In this document: positions 1-10,933 of the stretch, piece by piece
Position numbering within the stretch: position 1 is the first letter of the stretch
Layout: the number at the start of each line of letters is the position of its first letter
Assembly (NCBI GenBank): GCA_016937775.1
Contig: JAFGVX010000074.1
Coordinates: forward strand, 1-42,159
Direction of reading: 5' to 3'
DNA: 42,159 nucleotides
From: Campylobacterales bacterium
Lineage (GTDB): Bacteria; Campylobacterota; Campylobacteria; Campylobacterales; Sulfurovaceae
Notes under the pieces: generated by a model
Seen by the model: only the letters and a program-made list of their open reading frames with translations
Told to the model about the DNA's origin: nothing
Database searches by the model: none
Program-made: the position numbers and the translations under genes

Positions 1-117
1 CCACATCATTCACTTCAAATGAAAACTCCTGTACAATATCTAATTGAAACTAATCCTCAGTGCCAAATGTTGTGGACTAATACAAAAGCTTGCTTTTTTC
101 AGACAATTTTAGTATAA
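1..117 (+). mobile_element. 3' end of an IS-type (rve/DDE integrase-core) transposase, truncated by the window start
   Basis: Frame 1 reads PHHSLQMKTPVQYLIETNPQCQMLWTNTKACFFQTILV*. The PHxSLxxxTPxxYL motif is typical of the C-terminus of IS3/IS481-like transposases. Not in the supplied ORF list because it has no start in the window. Confidence 0.7.
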
Positions 118-152
118 ATATTGTAACAAAATAAAAGTCGTCAGGAGCTATT

Positions 153-449
153 TTGCCACAGTTCAATACATCGACCCAGACAGATACACTACTTGATACA
201 CCAAAAATGTATAAAGTGATACTCCATAATGATCATTATACCTCTATGGATTTTGTTATCAAAGTGCTTATCGAGATATTTCATAAAAGCAATTTGGAGG
301 CGCAAAGAATCATGATCAATATCCACGAAAAAGGCAAAGGATTATGTGGTATATACACCTATGAGATAGCTGCTACAAAAGTCGAGCAGGTAACAAAGCT
401 GGCAAGAGCCCACGAATTTCCATTGCTAGCTACTTTGGAAGAGGAGTAA
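153..449 (+). CDS. clpS: ATP-dependent Clp protease adaptor ClpS
   Basis: MYKVILHNDHYTSMDFVIKVL...KGKGLCGIYTYEIAATKV matches the ClpS core; TTG start with AGGAG upstream; next to clpA. Confidence 0.93.
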   Translation: MPQFNTSTQTDTLLDTPKMYKVILHNDHYTSMDFVIKVLIEIFHKSNLEAQRIMINIHEKGKGLCGIYTYEIAATKVEQVTKLARAHEFPLLATLEEE

Positions 450-451
450 GC

Positions 452-2659
452 ATGATTTATACAACAGAATCCCTCAGAGATGTTCTTGGATACTCTCATA
501 GCTATGCAAAATCAAACCATCATGAGTATTTAACCGTCGAGCATGTGATGCTCTTTATTGCCAATAGTAAAGAAGGACAAGAGATACTTAGAGCTTTGGA
601 TGTTGATGTGGCAAGTTATGTAGAGAGATTAGGAGAGTATATAGAGAGATATACTCCAAAGATACAAAGAGAAAGAGATCCACTCCAAAGTACCTCTTTG
701 GAGCGTTCCATGAAAGATATGATGCAGCATCTTGATAGTTCCGGGAGAAATACGGCCGGCATAGGTGATATGCTTGCTGCTATATTTTTACAAGAGGAGT
801 CTTTTGGTGTCTCTTTACTTCAAGAAGAGGGGATACAAAGAGTAGATATCCTAGAGGTTGTTTCACACTATGGTTATAATGAAGAGGGTGAAGATATCGA
901 CATACAAGAGAAAGGTGAAGATGAAGAGGAATCGATGTTGAGCCTGTACACTATCAATCTTACAAAACTTGCACAAGAGGGAAAGATAGATGATGTTATA
1001 GGTAGAGTCAATGAGATTGAACGAGTTATGCAAACACTTTGCCGCCGTAAAAAGAATAATCCGCTTTTAGTCGGAGAAGCGGGTGTCGGCAAGACTGCTA
1101 TAGCCGAAGGGCTTGCGCTTAAAATTGTTACAAATGATGTGCCGGATATCCTAAGGGATGCAAAGCTTTATGCGCTTGATATGGGATCACTTGTTGCGGG
1201 AACAAAATATAGGGGTGATTTTGAAAAGAGACTCAAAGGTATCTTAAAAGAGGTAACGCAGATCGATAATGCGATACTTTTTATCGATGAGATTCATATG
1301 CTCGTAGGTGCAGGCGCTACAAGTGGTGGGAGTATGGATGCTTCAAATTTGCTCAAACCTGCACTTGCAAGGGGAGAGTTCAAATGTATCGGAGCGACTA
1401 CATATGCTGAGTTTAGAAATTTTTTCGATAAAGACAAGGCACTCTCAAGAAGATTTACCAAAATCGATGTACTTGAGCCTAATTTTGATGATACACTCAA
1501 GATTCTTCAAGGTGCGAAAAAGAAGTATGAATCGCATCATCACATCACATTTAGTGACGCGGCACTTAAACGTGCCATAGAGTTATCGCAAAGATATATT
1601 CACGATAGATTTCTTCCCGATAAGGCACTTGATCTCATCGATGAGGTTGGGGCAAGCTTTATGTTACACGGGAAAAAAGATGTTAAAGTGGGAACCAAAG
1701 AGATAGAGGTACTTGTGGCAAAAAATCTCTCTTTGCCTGCTACATCGGTAAGCAAAGATGATATCTCAAAACTACAATCACTTCAAAAAGAGATACACTC
1801 AAAAATCATAGAGCAAGATGAAGCGGTAGATTCGCTTACAAGAGCAATCAAGCGCTCTTATGCAGGCATCGGCGGAGAAAATAAGACGATAGGCAATTTT
1901 CTTTTCATAGGTCCAACCGGAGTTGGTAAAACAGCACTTGCAAAAGAGCTTGCAAATGCTATGAATATCAATTTTACACGAATCGATATGAGCGAGTATA
2001 TGGAAAAACACTCCGTTAGCCGTCTCATCGGCGCACCTCCGGGATATGTCGGGTTTGAGCAGGGCGGATTATTAACAGAGATCATCAAGAAACATCCCCA
2101 TAGTGTGTTGCTTTTAGATGAGATCGAAAAGGCGCATCCGGATGTAATGAATATATTGCTTCAGATTATGGATGATGCAAAGCTAACTGACAATAACGGA
2201 ATAGTGAGTGATTTTAGCCATGTTGTTCTAATAATGACATCAAACATAGGTACAAAAGAAGCAAATGTGATGGGCTTCAATCGTGACACAGGCATCAAAG
2301 AAGATAATGCGCTTAAAAGCTTTTTTTCTCCGGAGTTTCTCAATAGAATCAATGCAGTTGTCAAGTTTAAATCGCTTACAAAAAATGCGCTTGAGCAGAT
2401 TGTCTCTTTGGAGATTGATAAACTCAATACGATACTCAAAGAGAAGAAAGTATCTATAACTTTAAGCACGAAAGCTAAAAAATATATAGCTGACGCAAGT
2501 TATGATGAGCGATACGGTGCGAGACATATTACAAGAGTTATTGACGAGAAGATAAAAGAGTATTTAAGCGATGAGATACTCTTTGGTAAGCTAAAAAAAG
2601 GAGGGAAGGTTAAAGTTGATCTCAAGGGAGAGCATTTAAGCTTTCTCATTGGAGAGTAG
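452..2659 (+). CDS. clpA: ATP-dependent Clp protease ATP-binding subunit ClpA
   Basis: Two AAA+ modules with Walker A GEAGVGKTA and GPTGVGKTALA; Clp N-domain; downstream of clpS. Confidence 0.96.
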   Translation: MIYTTESLRDVLGYSHSYAKSNHHEYLTVEHVMLFIANSKEGQEILRALDVDVASYVERLGEYIERYTPKIQRERDPLQSTSLERSMKDMMQHLDSSGRNTAGIGDMLAAIFLQEESFGVSLLQEEGIQRVDILEVVSHYGYNEEGEDIDIQEKGEDEEESMLSLYTINLTKLAQEGKIDDVIGRVNEIERVMQTLCRRKKNNPLLVGEAGVGKTAIAEGLALKIVTNDVPDILRDAKLYALDMGSLVAGTKYRGDFEKRLKGILKEVTQIDNAILFIDEIHMLVGAGATSGGSMDASNLLKPALARGEFKCIGATTYAEFRNFFDKDKALSRRFTKIDVLEPNFDDTLKILQGAKKKYESHHHITFSDAALKRAIELSQRYIHDRFLPDKALDLIDEVGASFMLHGKKDVKVGTKEIEVLVAKNLSLPATSVSKDDISKLQSLQKEIHSKIIEQDEAVDSLTRAIKRSYAGIGGENKTIGNFLFIGPTGVGKTALAKELANAMNINFTRIDMSEYMEKHSVSRLIGAPPGYVGFEQGGLLTEIIKKHPHSVLLLDEIEKAHPDVMNILLQIMDDAKLTDNNGIVSDFSHVVLIMTSNIGTKEANVMGFNRDTGIKEDNALKSFFSPEFLNRINAVVKFKSLTKNALEQIVSLEIDKLNTILKEKKVSITLSTKAKKYIADASYDERYGARHITRVIDEKIKEYLSDEILFGKLKKGGKVKVDLKGEHLSFLIGE

Positions 2660-2661
2660 GG

Positions 2662-3390
2662 TTGAGCATTCTTTATGAAGATGAGTATATCATCCCTTCT
2701 CTCGGTACAGACTATACATTTCCAAATCCAAGAGAAGCATGTGATGATGGTCTGCTTGCTTATGGAGGCGATTTGCATCCACAAAGAATACTTAGTGCGT
2801 ATGAGGCAGGTATATTTCCATGGTTTAACGAAGGTGATCCCCCGCTTTGGTGGTCCCCAAACCCAAGATTTGTTCTTTATCCCAATCGATTTAAGGTCTC
2901 TAAGTCTTTAGAGAAGACGTTAAAAAAAAGAGTCTTTGAGGTAAAAATTGATACTGATTTTGAAAACATAATAGAAGCATGTGCAAATACACCAAGAGAA
3001 GGACAAAACGGAACATGGATACTTCCACAGATGCAAGCAGCATATAATGAACTTTTCAAAATGGGGTTTGCGCACAGCGTTGCAAGTTATTTTGAAGGCA
3101 AACTTGTCGGCGGACTTTACGGTGTGGCTATAGGAAAAGTCTTTTTTGGAGAGTCAATGTTTTCTCATAAAAATGATGCCTCTAAAGTTTGTCTAAAAGT
3201 ACTCAGTGATGTTTTAGGAGAGAGAGGATATTATTTTATTGATTGTCAGATAAAAACTGATCATTTGGTTCGCTTGGGTGCTTGTGAGATCGAAAGAGAT
3301 CTTTTTTTGGATTCTCTCAAAAATGCGCTTCAAAGACCGAGCGATATAGGCTCATGGCAACAATTTTATCGGGAGTATAGAGATGATTAA
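2662..3390 (+). CDS. aat: Leucyl/phenylalanyl-tRNA--protein transferase
   Basis: GLLAYGGDLHPQRILSAYEAGIFPWFNEGDPPLWWSPNPRFVL is the Aat signature; TTG start. Confidence 0.95.
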   Translation: MSILYEDEYIIPSLGTDYTFPNPREACDDGLLAYGGDLHPQRILSAYEAGIFPWFNEGDPPLWWSPNPRFVLYPNRFKVSKSLEKTLKKRVFEVKIDTDFENIIEACANTPREGQNGTWILPQMQAAYNELFKMGFAHSVASYFEGKLVGGLYGVAIGKVFFGESMFSHKNDASKVCLKVLSDVLGERGYYFIDCQIKTDHLVRLGACEIERDLFLDSLKNALQRPSDIGSWQQFYREYRDD

Positions 3391-4384
3391 TAGAAATAAG
3401 TCGTTCTCGCTATGGTTAGATTTTATAGAGAGAGATTTTTTAAAAAATGAATTTCCAAAACTAATCCAAGATGATATCATTAACGGCGCAACAAGTAATC
3501 CTTCAATATTCGCTGATGCGATACAAAAATCACCTGCATACAAAAACCAACTTAATGAACTTAAAGGCTTGAGCCCTAAAGAAAAGTATGAAGCACTTGC
3601 AATAGAAGATATAAAATTGGCAGCACATGCGCTTCGAGAATCATATAGTGAAGGGAATGACGGATATATAAGTTTAGAGGTTGATCCGTTTTTATCGAAT
3701 GATACAAAAGCGACAGTAAGAGAAGCAAAAAGACTTTTCAAAGCGATAGGTGAGCCGAATGTTATGATTAAAATTCCTGCTACGGAAGCAGGCTATAGTG
3801 CCATGAGACAACTTTTGGCTACGGGAATTTCTGTCAATGCAACGCTTATCTTCTCTCCGGAGCAGGCGATGCGATGTGTCAGAGCAATGAAAAAAGGTAT
3901 GAGTATATTTGAAAATAGCGGTGGCAGAAGAGTGCAAGCTGTTATTTCAGTATTTGTTAGTAGGTTTGATAGGCTTTTAGACCCGAAATTAAAAGAACTT
4001 GGTTTAGATATTTCTAAAACAGGTATCTATAATGCCGCTAGAATTTATAATATTATAGAAGAGAGCAATGCCCCTATGATTAGAACGCTTTTTGCAAGTA
4101 CGGGGGTTAAAGAGGGTGTTGCGCTGCCTTCCGATTATTATATCTGTGAACTTTTTGCACCTCATAGTGTCAACACGGCTCCGCTTGAGACGATTAAAGC
4201 ATATACCCAAAGATCTCAAGATGACTTTAGACTTCCTATTTCAGATGAAGAGATAGAGGATTATTTTGAGACGATGAACGATAACGGGATAGATATGAAT
4301 GAAGTTTATGGTAAACTTTTAGAAGATGGACTAAAAGCCTTTGAGAACTCTTTTGAGGAGATACTAAACGCGCTAAAAGATTAG
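3383..4384 (+). CDS. tal: Transaldolase
   Basis: GATSNPSIFADAI, SLEVDPFLSNDT, NVMIKIPAT, VNATLIFS motifs of class I transaldolase. Confidence 0.93.
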   Translation: MINRNKSFSLWLDFIERDFLKNEFPKLIQDDIINGATSNPSIFADAIQKSPAYKNQLNELKGLSPKEKYEALAIEDIKLAAHALRESYSEGNDGYISLEVDPFLSNDTKATVREAKRLFKAIGEPNVMIKIPATEAGYSAMRQLLATGISVNATLIFSPEQAMRCVRAMKKGMSIFENSGGRRVQAVISVFVSRFDRLLDPKLKELGLDISKTGIYNAARIYNIIEESNAPMIRTLFASTGVKEGVALPSDYYICELFAPHSVNTAPLETIKAYTQRSQDDFRLPISDEEIEDYFETMNDNGIDMNEVYGKLLEDGLKAFENSFEEILNALKD

Positions 4385-4410
4385 TCTTTGAATTTATAGA
4401 AAGGGATTTT

Positions 4411-5538
4411 ATGAAGAAAAAGCTAGATCAATATTTGAAATTTATGTTGCAAAAAAAAGCAAGTGATGTTCATATTAAAGCGCTCTCAGGTATAAGGATT
4501 CGCGTTGATGGTGTATTGACTAATTTTGGTGAAGAGAAGTTTTCTAAAACGCAGATGGAGCGTCTTGTTGAAGAGATAACAAATAGCGCACAACTAGAGG
4601 CACTCCAAAGAGATAAATCGCTTGACTTTTCTTATAAATTGGATGATGACGAAAGTAGATTTCGTGTAAATATATTTTATCAAATTGATGGATTGAGCGC
4701 AGTATTTAGAGCTATTCCGGAAGATATTCCAAAAATACAAGATCTTAATCTCCCGACATCTATAGAGGGTTTTAGTAAAATTCAAAGAGGACTTGTTTTA
4801 GTTACGGGAGTTACAGGAAGCGGTAAATCGACAACACTTGCTTCGCTCATAGATGTTATTAATAAGAATCAAAAAAAGCATATCATAACCATAGAAGATC
4901 CAATCGAGTTTGTTCATAAGGATAAAAATTCTTTTATTAACCAAAGAGCCATAGGGATAGATGCCCATTCCTTTAAAGATGCACTTCGTGCTTCACTAAG
5001 AGAAGATCCTGATGTAATACTTGTTGGTGAGATGCGGGACTTGGAGACTATTGAGATTGCTATTAATGCGGCAAATACAGGGCATTTAGTTTTCTCTACG
5101 CTCCATACGCTTAGTGCAAAAGATACGATCGACAGAATTATCGGGATGTTCCCGAATGATGAACAAAATAGGGTAAGACTCTCATTGGCAGCAGTTTTAG
5201 AAGGGGTAATTTCTCAAAGATTGTTGCCAACCATGAGAGGTGGCGGCAGAATACCTGCTGTTGAAGTGATGAAAAAAAGTGCGAGAATAGCTGATCTTAT
5301 CTCAAGCGGAAGAGACAATGAGATACTCGATGCCATAGAAGAAGGACGCAAGATTTACGGTATGCAAAGTTTTGATCAATCCATATACGATCTTTTTTTA
5401 GAGGGCAGGATAACAGAAGCAACAGCACTAGATCATGCTACGAGCAGATCGGATATGAAGCTCAATATATCAAAAATCAGTGATAGAGTCTCATCGGGCG
5501 ATGATATAGTGGATTTTAAAGAGGAAGAAGAAGCATAG
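4411..5538 (+). CDS. pilT: PilT/PilU-type twitching motility ATPase
   Basis: Walker A GVTGSGKSTTLAS, Asp box IITIEDPIEFVHK, Walker B DPDVILVGEMRDLETI, His box TGHLVFSTLHT. Confidence 0.88.
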   Translation: MKKKLDQYLKFMLQKKASDVHIKALSGIRIRVDGVLTNFGEEKFSKTQMERLVEEITNSAQLEALQRDKSLDFSYKLDDDESRFRVNIFYQIDGLSAVFRAIPEDIPKIQDLNLPTSIEGFSKIQRGLVLVTGVTGSGKSTTLASLIDVINKNQKKHIITIEDPIEFVHKDKNSFINQRAIGIDAHSFKDALRASLREDPDVILVGEMRDLETIEIAINAANTGHLVFSTLHTLSAKDTIDRIIGMFPNDEQNRVRLSLAAVLEGVISQRLLPTMRGGGRIPAVEVMKKSARIADLISSGRDNEILDAIEEGRKIYGMQSFDQSIYDLFLEGRITEATALDHATSRSDMKLNISKISDRVSSGDDIVDFKEEEEA

Positions 5539-5587
5539 CTTTTGCTTGATTTTGAGTTAAAAATAGACAATAGAGGGTGATTAAATA

Positions 5588-6559
5588 ATGTTTACACGTT
5601 TTAGAAGAAATCGTATGCATGCAGTGCTCAGAGATATGCTATGTGAAACTCATTTAAGGGTTGATGATTTTATTTATCCGCTTTTTGTGCGTAGTGGAAA
5701 AAATATAAAAAAAGAGGTTACGTCGCTACCGGGTGTTTTTCAAATGAGTATTGATGAGATACTTCAAGAGTGTAAAGAGTTACAAGAGTTGGGAATACGC
5801 TCAATCATTCTTTTTGGTATACCGGATGTAAAAGATAGTGTTGGCAGTGAGGCTCTCTGTGAACACAGTATTGTTGCGCAAACAATTCGAGCAATCAAAA
5901 AAGCATATCCTGATATGCTCATCGTAAGCGATCTCTGTTTTTGTGAATATACCGATCATGGACATTGTGGAGTGATTGATCCGAAAACACAAAGTGTAGA
6001 AAATGATATCACTTTGGAAAACCTTGCCGTACAGGCGGTCATACATGCAAAAGCAGGTGTTGATATGATCGCTCCAAGTGGGATGATGGACGGGATGATA
6101 ACGGCAATTAGAGACGGGCTTGATGCTGAGGGATTTGTGAATTTACCTATCATGAGTTATAGTACGAAATTTGCATCATCTTATTATGGACCATTTCGCG
6201 ATGTAGCAGAATCGGCTCCAAGTTTTGGAGACCGCCGTACTTATCAGATGAACCCTGCAAATCGTAAAGAGGCTTTGCGTGAGAGTGTTGAAGATGAGAT
6301 GCAAGGTGCCGATATCCTGATGGTAAAACCTGCGCTTGCCTATCTTGATATTGTAAGAGATATCAAAGAGTCCACACTTCTTCCTTTGGCTGTTTATAAT
6401 GTGAGTGGAGAGTATGCGATGCTCAAAGCCGCAGCTAAAGCAGGTGTGATAGATTATGAGGGAGTTATGATGGAAACGCTTTTGGGGATGAAGCGTGCCG
6501 GAGCGGATATCATCATTACCTATCATGCGAAAGAAGCAGCAAAAATACTCAATGGATAG
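5588..6559 (+). CDS. hemB: Delta-aminolevulinic acid dehydratase (porphobilinogen synthase)
   Basis: [40 protein letters not shown] motifs of HemB. Confidence 0.96.
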   Translation: MFTRFRRNRMHAVLRDMLCETHLRVDDFIYPLFVRSGKNIKKEVTSLPGVFQMSIDEILQECKELQELGIRSIILFGIPDVKDSVGSEALCEHSIVAQTIRAIKKAYPDMLIVSDLCFCEYTDHGHCGVIDPKTQSVENDITLENLAVQAVIHAKAGVDMIAPSGMMDGMITAIRDGLDAEGFVNLPIMSYSTKFASSYYGPFRDVAESAPSFGDRRTYQMNPANRKEALRESVEDEMQGADILMVKPALAYLDIVRDIKESTLLPLAVYNVSGEYAMLKAAAKAGVIDYEGVMMETLLGMKRAGADIIITYHAKEAAKILNG

Positions 6560-7625
6560 ATACGATATTATCGTTGTCGGATCAGGTCCTGCGGGCGCAA
6601 CTTTTACCCGCATTTTAAATGAGAATAATCGCGTTTTAATGGTGGATAGAAGACCTCTTGATAAAAAACCACTCAATGTCATTAAAAATTGCGGCGGACT
6701 CATCGCCCCTGATGCACAGAAAGCATTGGCAGGCTTTGGGCTTAGTCTTCCCGTAGATATCTTGGTAACTCCTCAAACATTTGCTGTTGAAACACTTGAT
6801 TTTGACAATAATATGATACGGAGTTATCAGAGGCATTATGTAAATGTTGATAGAGAGCTTTTTGATAGATGGCTTTTGTCGTTGTGTGATACCCAAAATG
6901 TACAAAAATCATTTTCTACTCATTTTATAGGGGCTAAAAAAACCAAAGACGGTTACATCGTAACGCTTAAAAAAGAGAATAAGAGATATGAAGTATTTAC
7001 TTCTATGATAGTGGGCGCGGACGGTGCTAACTCGAAAGTAAAAAAAGATCTTATGCAAAAAGAGAATAAGCCTGAAAAATATGTTTCTATTCAAGAGTGG
7101 TTTGAGAACAAAACAGAGCTTAACAGATATGTTGCAATTTTTGATAATGAGATCAGTGATTTCTATTCATGGGTCATACCTAAAGGTCAATATATCATCT
7201 TTGGAAGTGCCATAAAAGAGAATGAAAATGTACATAAATTACATCAACTCCAAAAAGAGAAACTAGCAAGATATGGATATGATTTAAGTGCTCCCGTCAA
7301 AAGATCGGGTTCATATATATTGCGTCCGAAATCTTTTAAAGATATCTCTTTGGGAACTAAAGATGTTGTTTTGATTGGGGAGGCTGCCGGGTTTATCAGT
7401 CCAACTTCCGCTGAAGGAATAAGCTATGCGATGATCTCAGGAGCACAACTTGCGCAAGCATTAAATAAAGATATGCAAAACTTTGCGTCACTTTATAGAA
7501 AAAATAGTACTTCACTCAGATGTAATATCATAAAGAAAATGTTGAAATATCCCTTTATGTATAATCGATTTATCAGAAAAATCATATTTAAAGCAAATAT
7601 CGGTACCCTAGATATAAAAACATAA
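6552..7625 (+). CDS. FAD-dependent oxidoreductase, geranylgeranyl reductase/lycopene cyclase-like fold
   Basis: N-terminal [18 protein letters not shown] Rossmann motif and ..[22 protein letters not shown] at 6552 overlapping the hemB 3' end by 8 nt is preferred over the 6495 ORF start. Confidence 0.8.
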   Translation: MDRYDIIVVGSGPAGATFTRILNENNRVLMVDRRPLDKKPLNVIKNCGGLIAPDAQKALAGFGLSLPVDILVTPQTFAVETLDFDNNMIRSYQRHYVNVDRELFDRWLLSLCDTQNVQKSFSTHFIGAKKTKDGYIVTLKKENKRYEVFTSMIVGADGANSKVKKDLMQKENKPEKYVSIQEWFENKTELNRYVAIFDNEISDFYSWVIPKGQYIIFGSAIKENENVHKLHQLQKEKLARYGYDLSAPVKRSGSYILRPKSFKDISLGTKDVVLIGEAAGFISPTSAEGISYAMISGAQLAQALNKDMQNFASLYRKNSTSLRCNIIKKMLKYPFMYNRFIRKIIFKANIGTLDIKT

Positions 7626-7688
7626 TCTATTTAGGGAATAAAAAGTTATAATAAAATAATTTTTACAATCAAAACAAAAGGAGCACAG

Positions 7689-8420
7689 ATGAGACAAATG
7701 AGGATGTTGATTATTTGGTTTTTGTGTGCAGGGTTAACGACGCTACTTAATGCAGATACAAAACGTTATGATATTAAATCAGGCATTATCAAATACGCAA
7801 TAACGGGTAATGGTAATATGATGGGTGTTTCTATGCAGACAAGCGGAACTGCAACAAGTATTTTTAGAGATTGGGGCTCAGAGGAGTTATATGAAGAGCA
7901 AGTATCATCTGTTACGATGGGACAAAAAACACAAGAACACGAGATGAGTAAACTTGTTGATGGCAAAGCGTATATCGTTGATTTTGAAAATAAAGTAATC
8001 TTGGACTATAGTGGTCAAGTGCTTACAAATTCAGAATATGGCGATATGCTACAAAAAGGGAAAGACACACTCATTGCTATGGGCGGTAAAAAGGTTGGCG
8101 AAGAAGAGTTTATGGGGTATGATTGCGAGATATGGGAGCTTGCACCTGCAAAAATATGGATATATAAGGGCGTGATGTTAAAAAGTGAAGCTTCAATGAT
8201 GGGAGTAAAATATACAACTGCTGCTGTTGAAGTTGATTTTGATGTATCGGTATCTGATAGCCAATTAAAATTGCCCGATTTTCCTATAAAAACTATTTCA
8301 GCAGGTATGATTCCTTCTAATCAATCCACAGATGAAGAGGAAGGTGATATGCCTCAGTTGACACCCGAACAGATGCTAGAACTGCAAGAGGCGATGAAAG
8401 GTTTCTCAAAGGTGCAATAA
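7689..8420 (+). CDS. Secreted/periplasmic hypothetical protein
   Basis: Signal-peptide-like N-terminus MLIIWFLCAGLTTLLNA; AAGGAG RBS upstream; no family recognised. Confidence 0.65.
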   Translation: MRQMRMLIIWFLCAGLTTLLNADTKRYDIKSGIIKYAITGNGNMMGVSMQTSGTATSIFRDWGSEELYEEQVSSVTMGQKTQEHEMSKLVDGKAYIVDFENKVILDYSGQVLTNSEYGDMLQKGKDTLIAMGGKKVGEEEFMGYDCEIWELAPAKIWIYKGVMLKSEASMMGVKYTTAAVEVDFDVSVSDSQLKLPDFPIKTISAGMIPSNQSTDEEEGDMPQLTPEQMLELQEAMKGFSKVQ

Positions 8421-8431
8421 GCGTTCTCCTC

Positions 8432-8449
8432 GCATCTTTTTATAGATGC
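8432..8449 (+). terminator. Small hairpin between the hypothetical gene and argF
   Basis: GCATCT-ttttat-AGATGC perfect 6-bp stem followed by TTATTTGT; weak U-tract. Confidence 0.3.
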
Positions 8450-8521
8450 TTATTTGTATATGATATTTGAATTTACGATGAGTCATGTGGCTCGTATTTA
8501 TAAAGTCTAAAATCTTCAACC

Positions 8522-8536
8522 CTTTTATGCTACAAT
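8522..8536 (+). promoter_or_regulatory. Extended -10 promoter core for argF
   Basis: CTTTTATGCTACAAT upstream of the argF start at 8567; the same 15-mer occurs at 29875-29889. Confidence 0.55.
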
Positions 8537-8566
8537 ATCTTCTTTTAGTTCAACGAGGGTAGGGAA

Positions 8567-9487
8567 ATGAGACATTTTTTAACGCTGGCGGATTTTACAA
8601 AGCATGAGCTTTTGGAGATGATATCGTTAGCACAAAAGATAAAAAAACAGACATTAGAGCGCAAATATGTACCTTATATGCAGCATAAGACTTTAGGAAT
8701 GATATTTGAAAAGAGCTCTACACGCACAAGGGTGAGTTTTGAGGTAGGCATCTATCAGCTTGGAGGCATAGGGTTATTTCTTTCAAAAAATGATATTCAG
8801 CTTGGTCGCGGTGAGCCGATGAAAGATACTGCGAGGGTAATCTCAAGAATGGTCGATATGGTTATGATTCGCACTTTTGAGCAATCAAAACTTGAGGAGT
8901 TTGCGGCATTTTCAAAAGTACCGGTAATTAATGGACTTACAGATTCATACCATCCTGTACAGCTTCTCACCGATTATCTCACGATGATAGAGTTTCATAA
9001 AAGTGAGAATCCAATCGTTGCTTATGTTGGAGATGGAAACAATATGGCAGCATCTTGGTTGATGCTCGCTTCTATCATGGGATTTGAGTTGAGGCTTGCA
9101 ACACCAAAAGGATATGAGTGTGACGCAAAAGTAGTTGCAAAAGCACTTGAGATTGCCGATACGAGTGGAGCTAAAATCATTATTTTAAATGACCCAAAAG
9201 AAGCAGTTATTGGAGCCGATGTGGTGACAACGGATACTTGGATATCTATGGGAAAAGAAGATGAAAAAGTAAAAAGAGTTGCAGATTTTAAGGGATATAT
9301 GGTAGATTCTGATATGATGCAATTAGCAAAGGATGATGCAATATTTCTGCATTGTTTACCTGCATATAGAGGATACGAAGTAAGCGATGAAGTATTAGAG
9401 GCACACGCTGATGCTGTATTTAGTGAAGCTGAAAATCGCCTTCATATGCAAAAAGGCATCATGGTTTGGCTCGATGCACATAGATAA
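8567..9487 (+). CDS. argF: Ornithine carbamoyltransferase
   Basis: [15 protein letters not shown] (STRTR carbamoyl phosphate motif), [17 protein letters not shown] (HCLP motif). Confidence 0.96.
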   Translation: MRHFLTLADFTKHELLEMISLAQKIKKQTLERKYVPYMQHKTLGMIFEKSSTRTRVSFEVGIYQLGGIGLFLSKNDIQLGRGEPMKDTARVISRMVDMVMIRTFEQSKLEEFAAFSKVPVINGLTDSYHPVQLLTDYLTMIEFHKSENPIVAYVGDGNNMAASWLMLASIMGFELRLATPKGYECDAKVVAKALEIADTSGAKIIILNDPKEAVIGADVVTTDTWISMGKEDEKVKRVADFKGYMVDSDMMQLAKDDAIFLHCLPAYRGYEVSDEVLEAHADAVFSEAENRLHMQKGIMVWLDAHR

Positions 9488-9561
9488 TGATACAATAAAA
9501 AAATATACATTTAGATTTTTTACAACAATAAGCCAAACAACAAAAATACAAAAGAAGAACA

Positions 9562-10932
9562 ATGAGTGATATAGATTTTGAAAAATTCGGCAAATATTCT
9601 AAACCGGGTCCGAGATATACAAGTTATCCGACTGCATTGGAGTTTAGTGATGCTTTTAATTATGAGAGATATATTGAGCTCCTGAGTGAGCCAAGCGAGC
9701 AAAAACTCTCAATCTATATTCATCTCCCTTTTTGTAGAAGTGCCTGTTATTTTTGTGGCTGCAATGTTGTTTTTACCTCCAAAGAAGAGAAGTTGCAGCG
9801 TTATGTTGAGTATCTCAAAAAAGAGATTGATATCTTAAGTACTTATCTAGACACAAAAAGAGAGATTATACAGTTTCACTTCGGCGGTGGCACCCCCACT
9901 TATTATGATGCAAAGAGTATCGATGAAATCGTTACTCATATAAAAAATGTTTTTCCTAATTGGAGCGAAGACGCCGAGATTAGTTGTGAGATTGATCCGA
10001 GATTTTTCAATGAAGAGCAGATGCAGGTTTTTGCAAGACACGGTTTTAATAGGATAAGTTTTGGTGTGCAGGATTTTGATGAAAAGGTACAAGAAGAGAT
10101 TCACAGAGTGCAGCCCTATGAGATTACGCAAAAAGCCGTAAAGCTTGCGAGGGAGTATGGCATAGACTCCATTAATATTGATCTTATCTATGGATTACCG
10201 TTTCAAAATTTTGAGAGTTTCAAAAAGACACTAGCGCTTGTTTTAACGCTTAACCCCGATAGACTCGCCGTTTTTAATTATGCTCATGTGCCGTGGCTTA
10301 AAAAGACGATGCGAAAGTTTGACGAGACGACCTTGCCACATCCGAGTATTAAACTCGAAATATTTAAATATACGATCGATTTTTTTGAGAGTAACGGTTA
10401 CAATATGGTAGGGATGGATCACTTTGCAAAACCCCAAGACGAGCTTTTTACAGCTATTCAAAAAGGTGAGTTGCATAGGAATTTTCAAGGGTACACTACA
10501 AAAGGCGGTGCAATGCTTGTTGGAATAGGCCTAACAAGTATAGGTGAGGGCGAGAGACATTATGCGCAAAATACAAAAGATATGAAACTCTACGAGGCAG
10601 CAATCGATAGCGGAAAACTTCCTTTTGAAAGAGGCATTGAGCTTAGCATGGATGATCTCATTAGAAAAGCTGTTATTATGGAGCTTATGGCAAATTTTTC
10701 GATTGATATAGAACGCACAGAAGAGCGATTTGATATAGATTTTCAAACATATTTTTGTGATGCATTGGAGGAGCTGAAAACATTCCAAGACGCTGAACTT
10801 ATAGAGATGGATACAAAAAAAATTCAAGCAAATAAAACGGGAACAATGCTCATTCGCAATATCGCAATGCCTTTTGATGCCTATATGAATAAGTACAAAG
10901 CGAACAAAAAAAGCTTTTCAAAAACGGTTTGA
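9562..10932 (+). CDS. hemN: Oxygen-independent coproporphyrinogen III oxidase (radical SAM)
   Basis: GPRYTSYPTALEF, LPFCRSACYFCGCNVV radical SAM cysteines, FHFGGGTPTY. Confidence 0.95.
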   Translation: MSDIDFEKFGKYSKPGPRYTSYPTALEFSDAFNYERYIELLSEPSEQKLSIYIHLPFCRSACYFCGCNVVFTSKEEKLQRYVEYLKKEIDILSTYLDTKREIIQFHFGGGTPTYYDAKSIDEIVTHIKNVFPNWSEDAEISCEIDPRFFNEEQMQVFARHGFNRISFGVQDFDEKVQEEIHRVQPYEITQKAVKLAREYGIDSINIDLIYGLPFQNFESFKKTLALVLTLNPDRLAVFNYAHVPWLKKTMRKFDETTLPHPSIKLEIFKYTIDFFESNGYNMVGMDHFAKPQDELFTAIQKGELHRNFQGYTTKGGAMLVGIGLTSIGEGERHYAQNTKDMKLYEAAIDSGKLPFERGIELSMDDLIRKAVIMELMANFSIDIERTEERFDIDFQTYFCDALEELKTFQDAELIEMDTKKIQANKTGTMLIRNIAMPFDAYMNKYKANKKSFSKTV

Positions 10933-10933
10933 T

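Noticed and set aside
2161-2784. Minus-strand ORFs inside clpA and aat
   Set aside because: Antisense to strongly supported genes; typical spurious six-frame ORFs.
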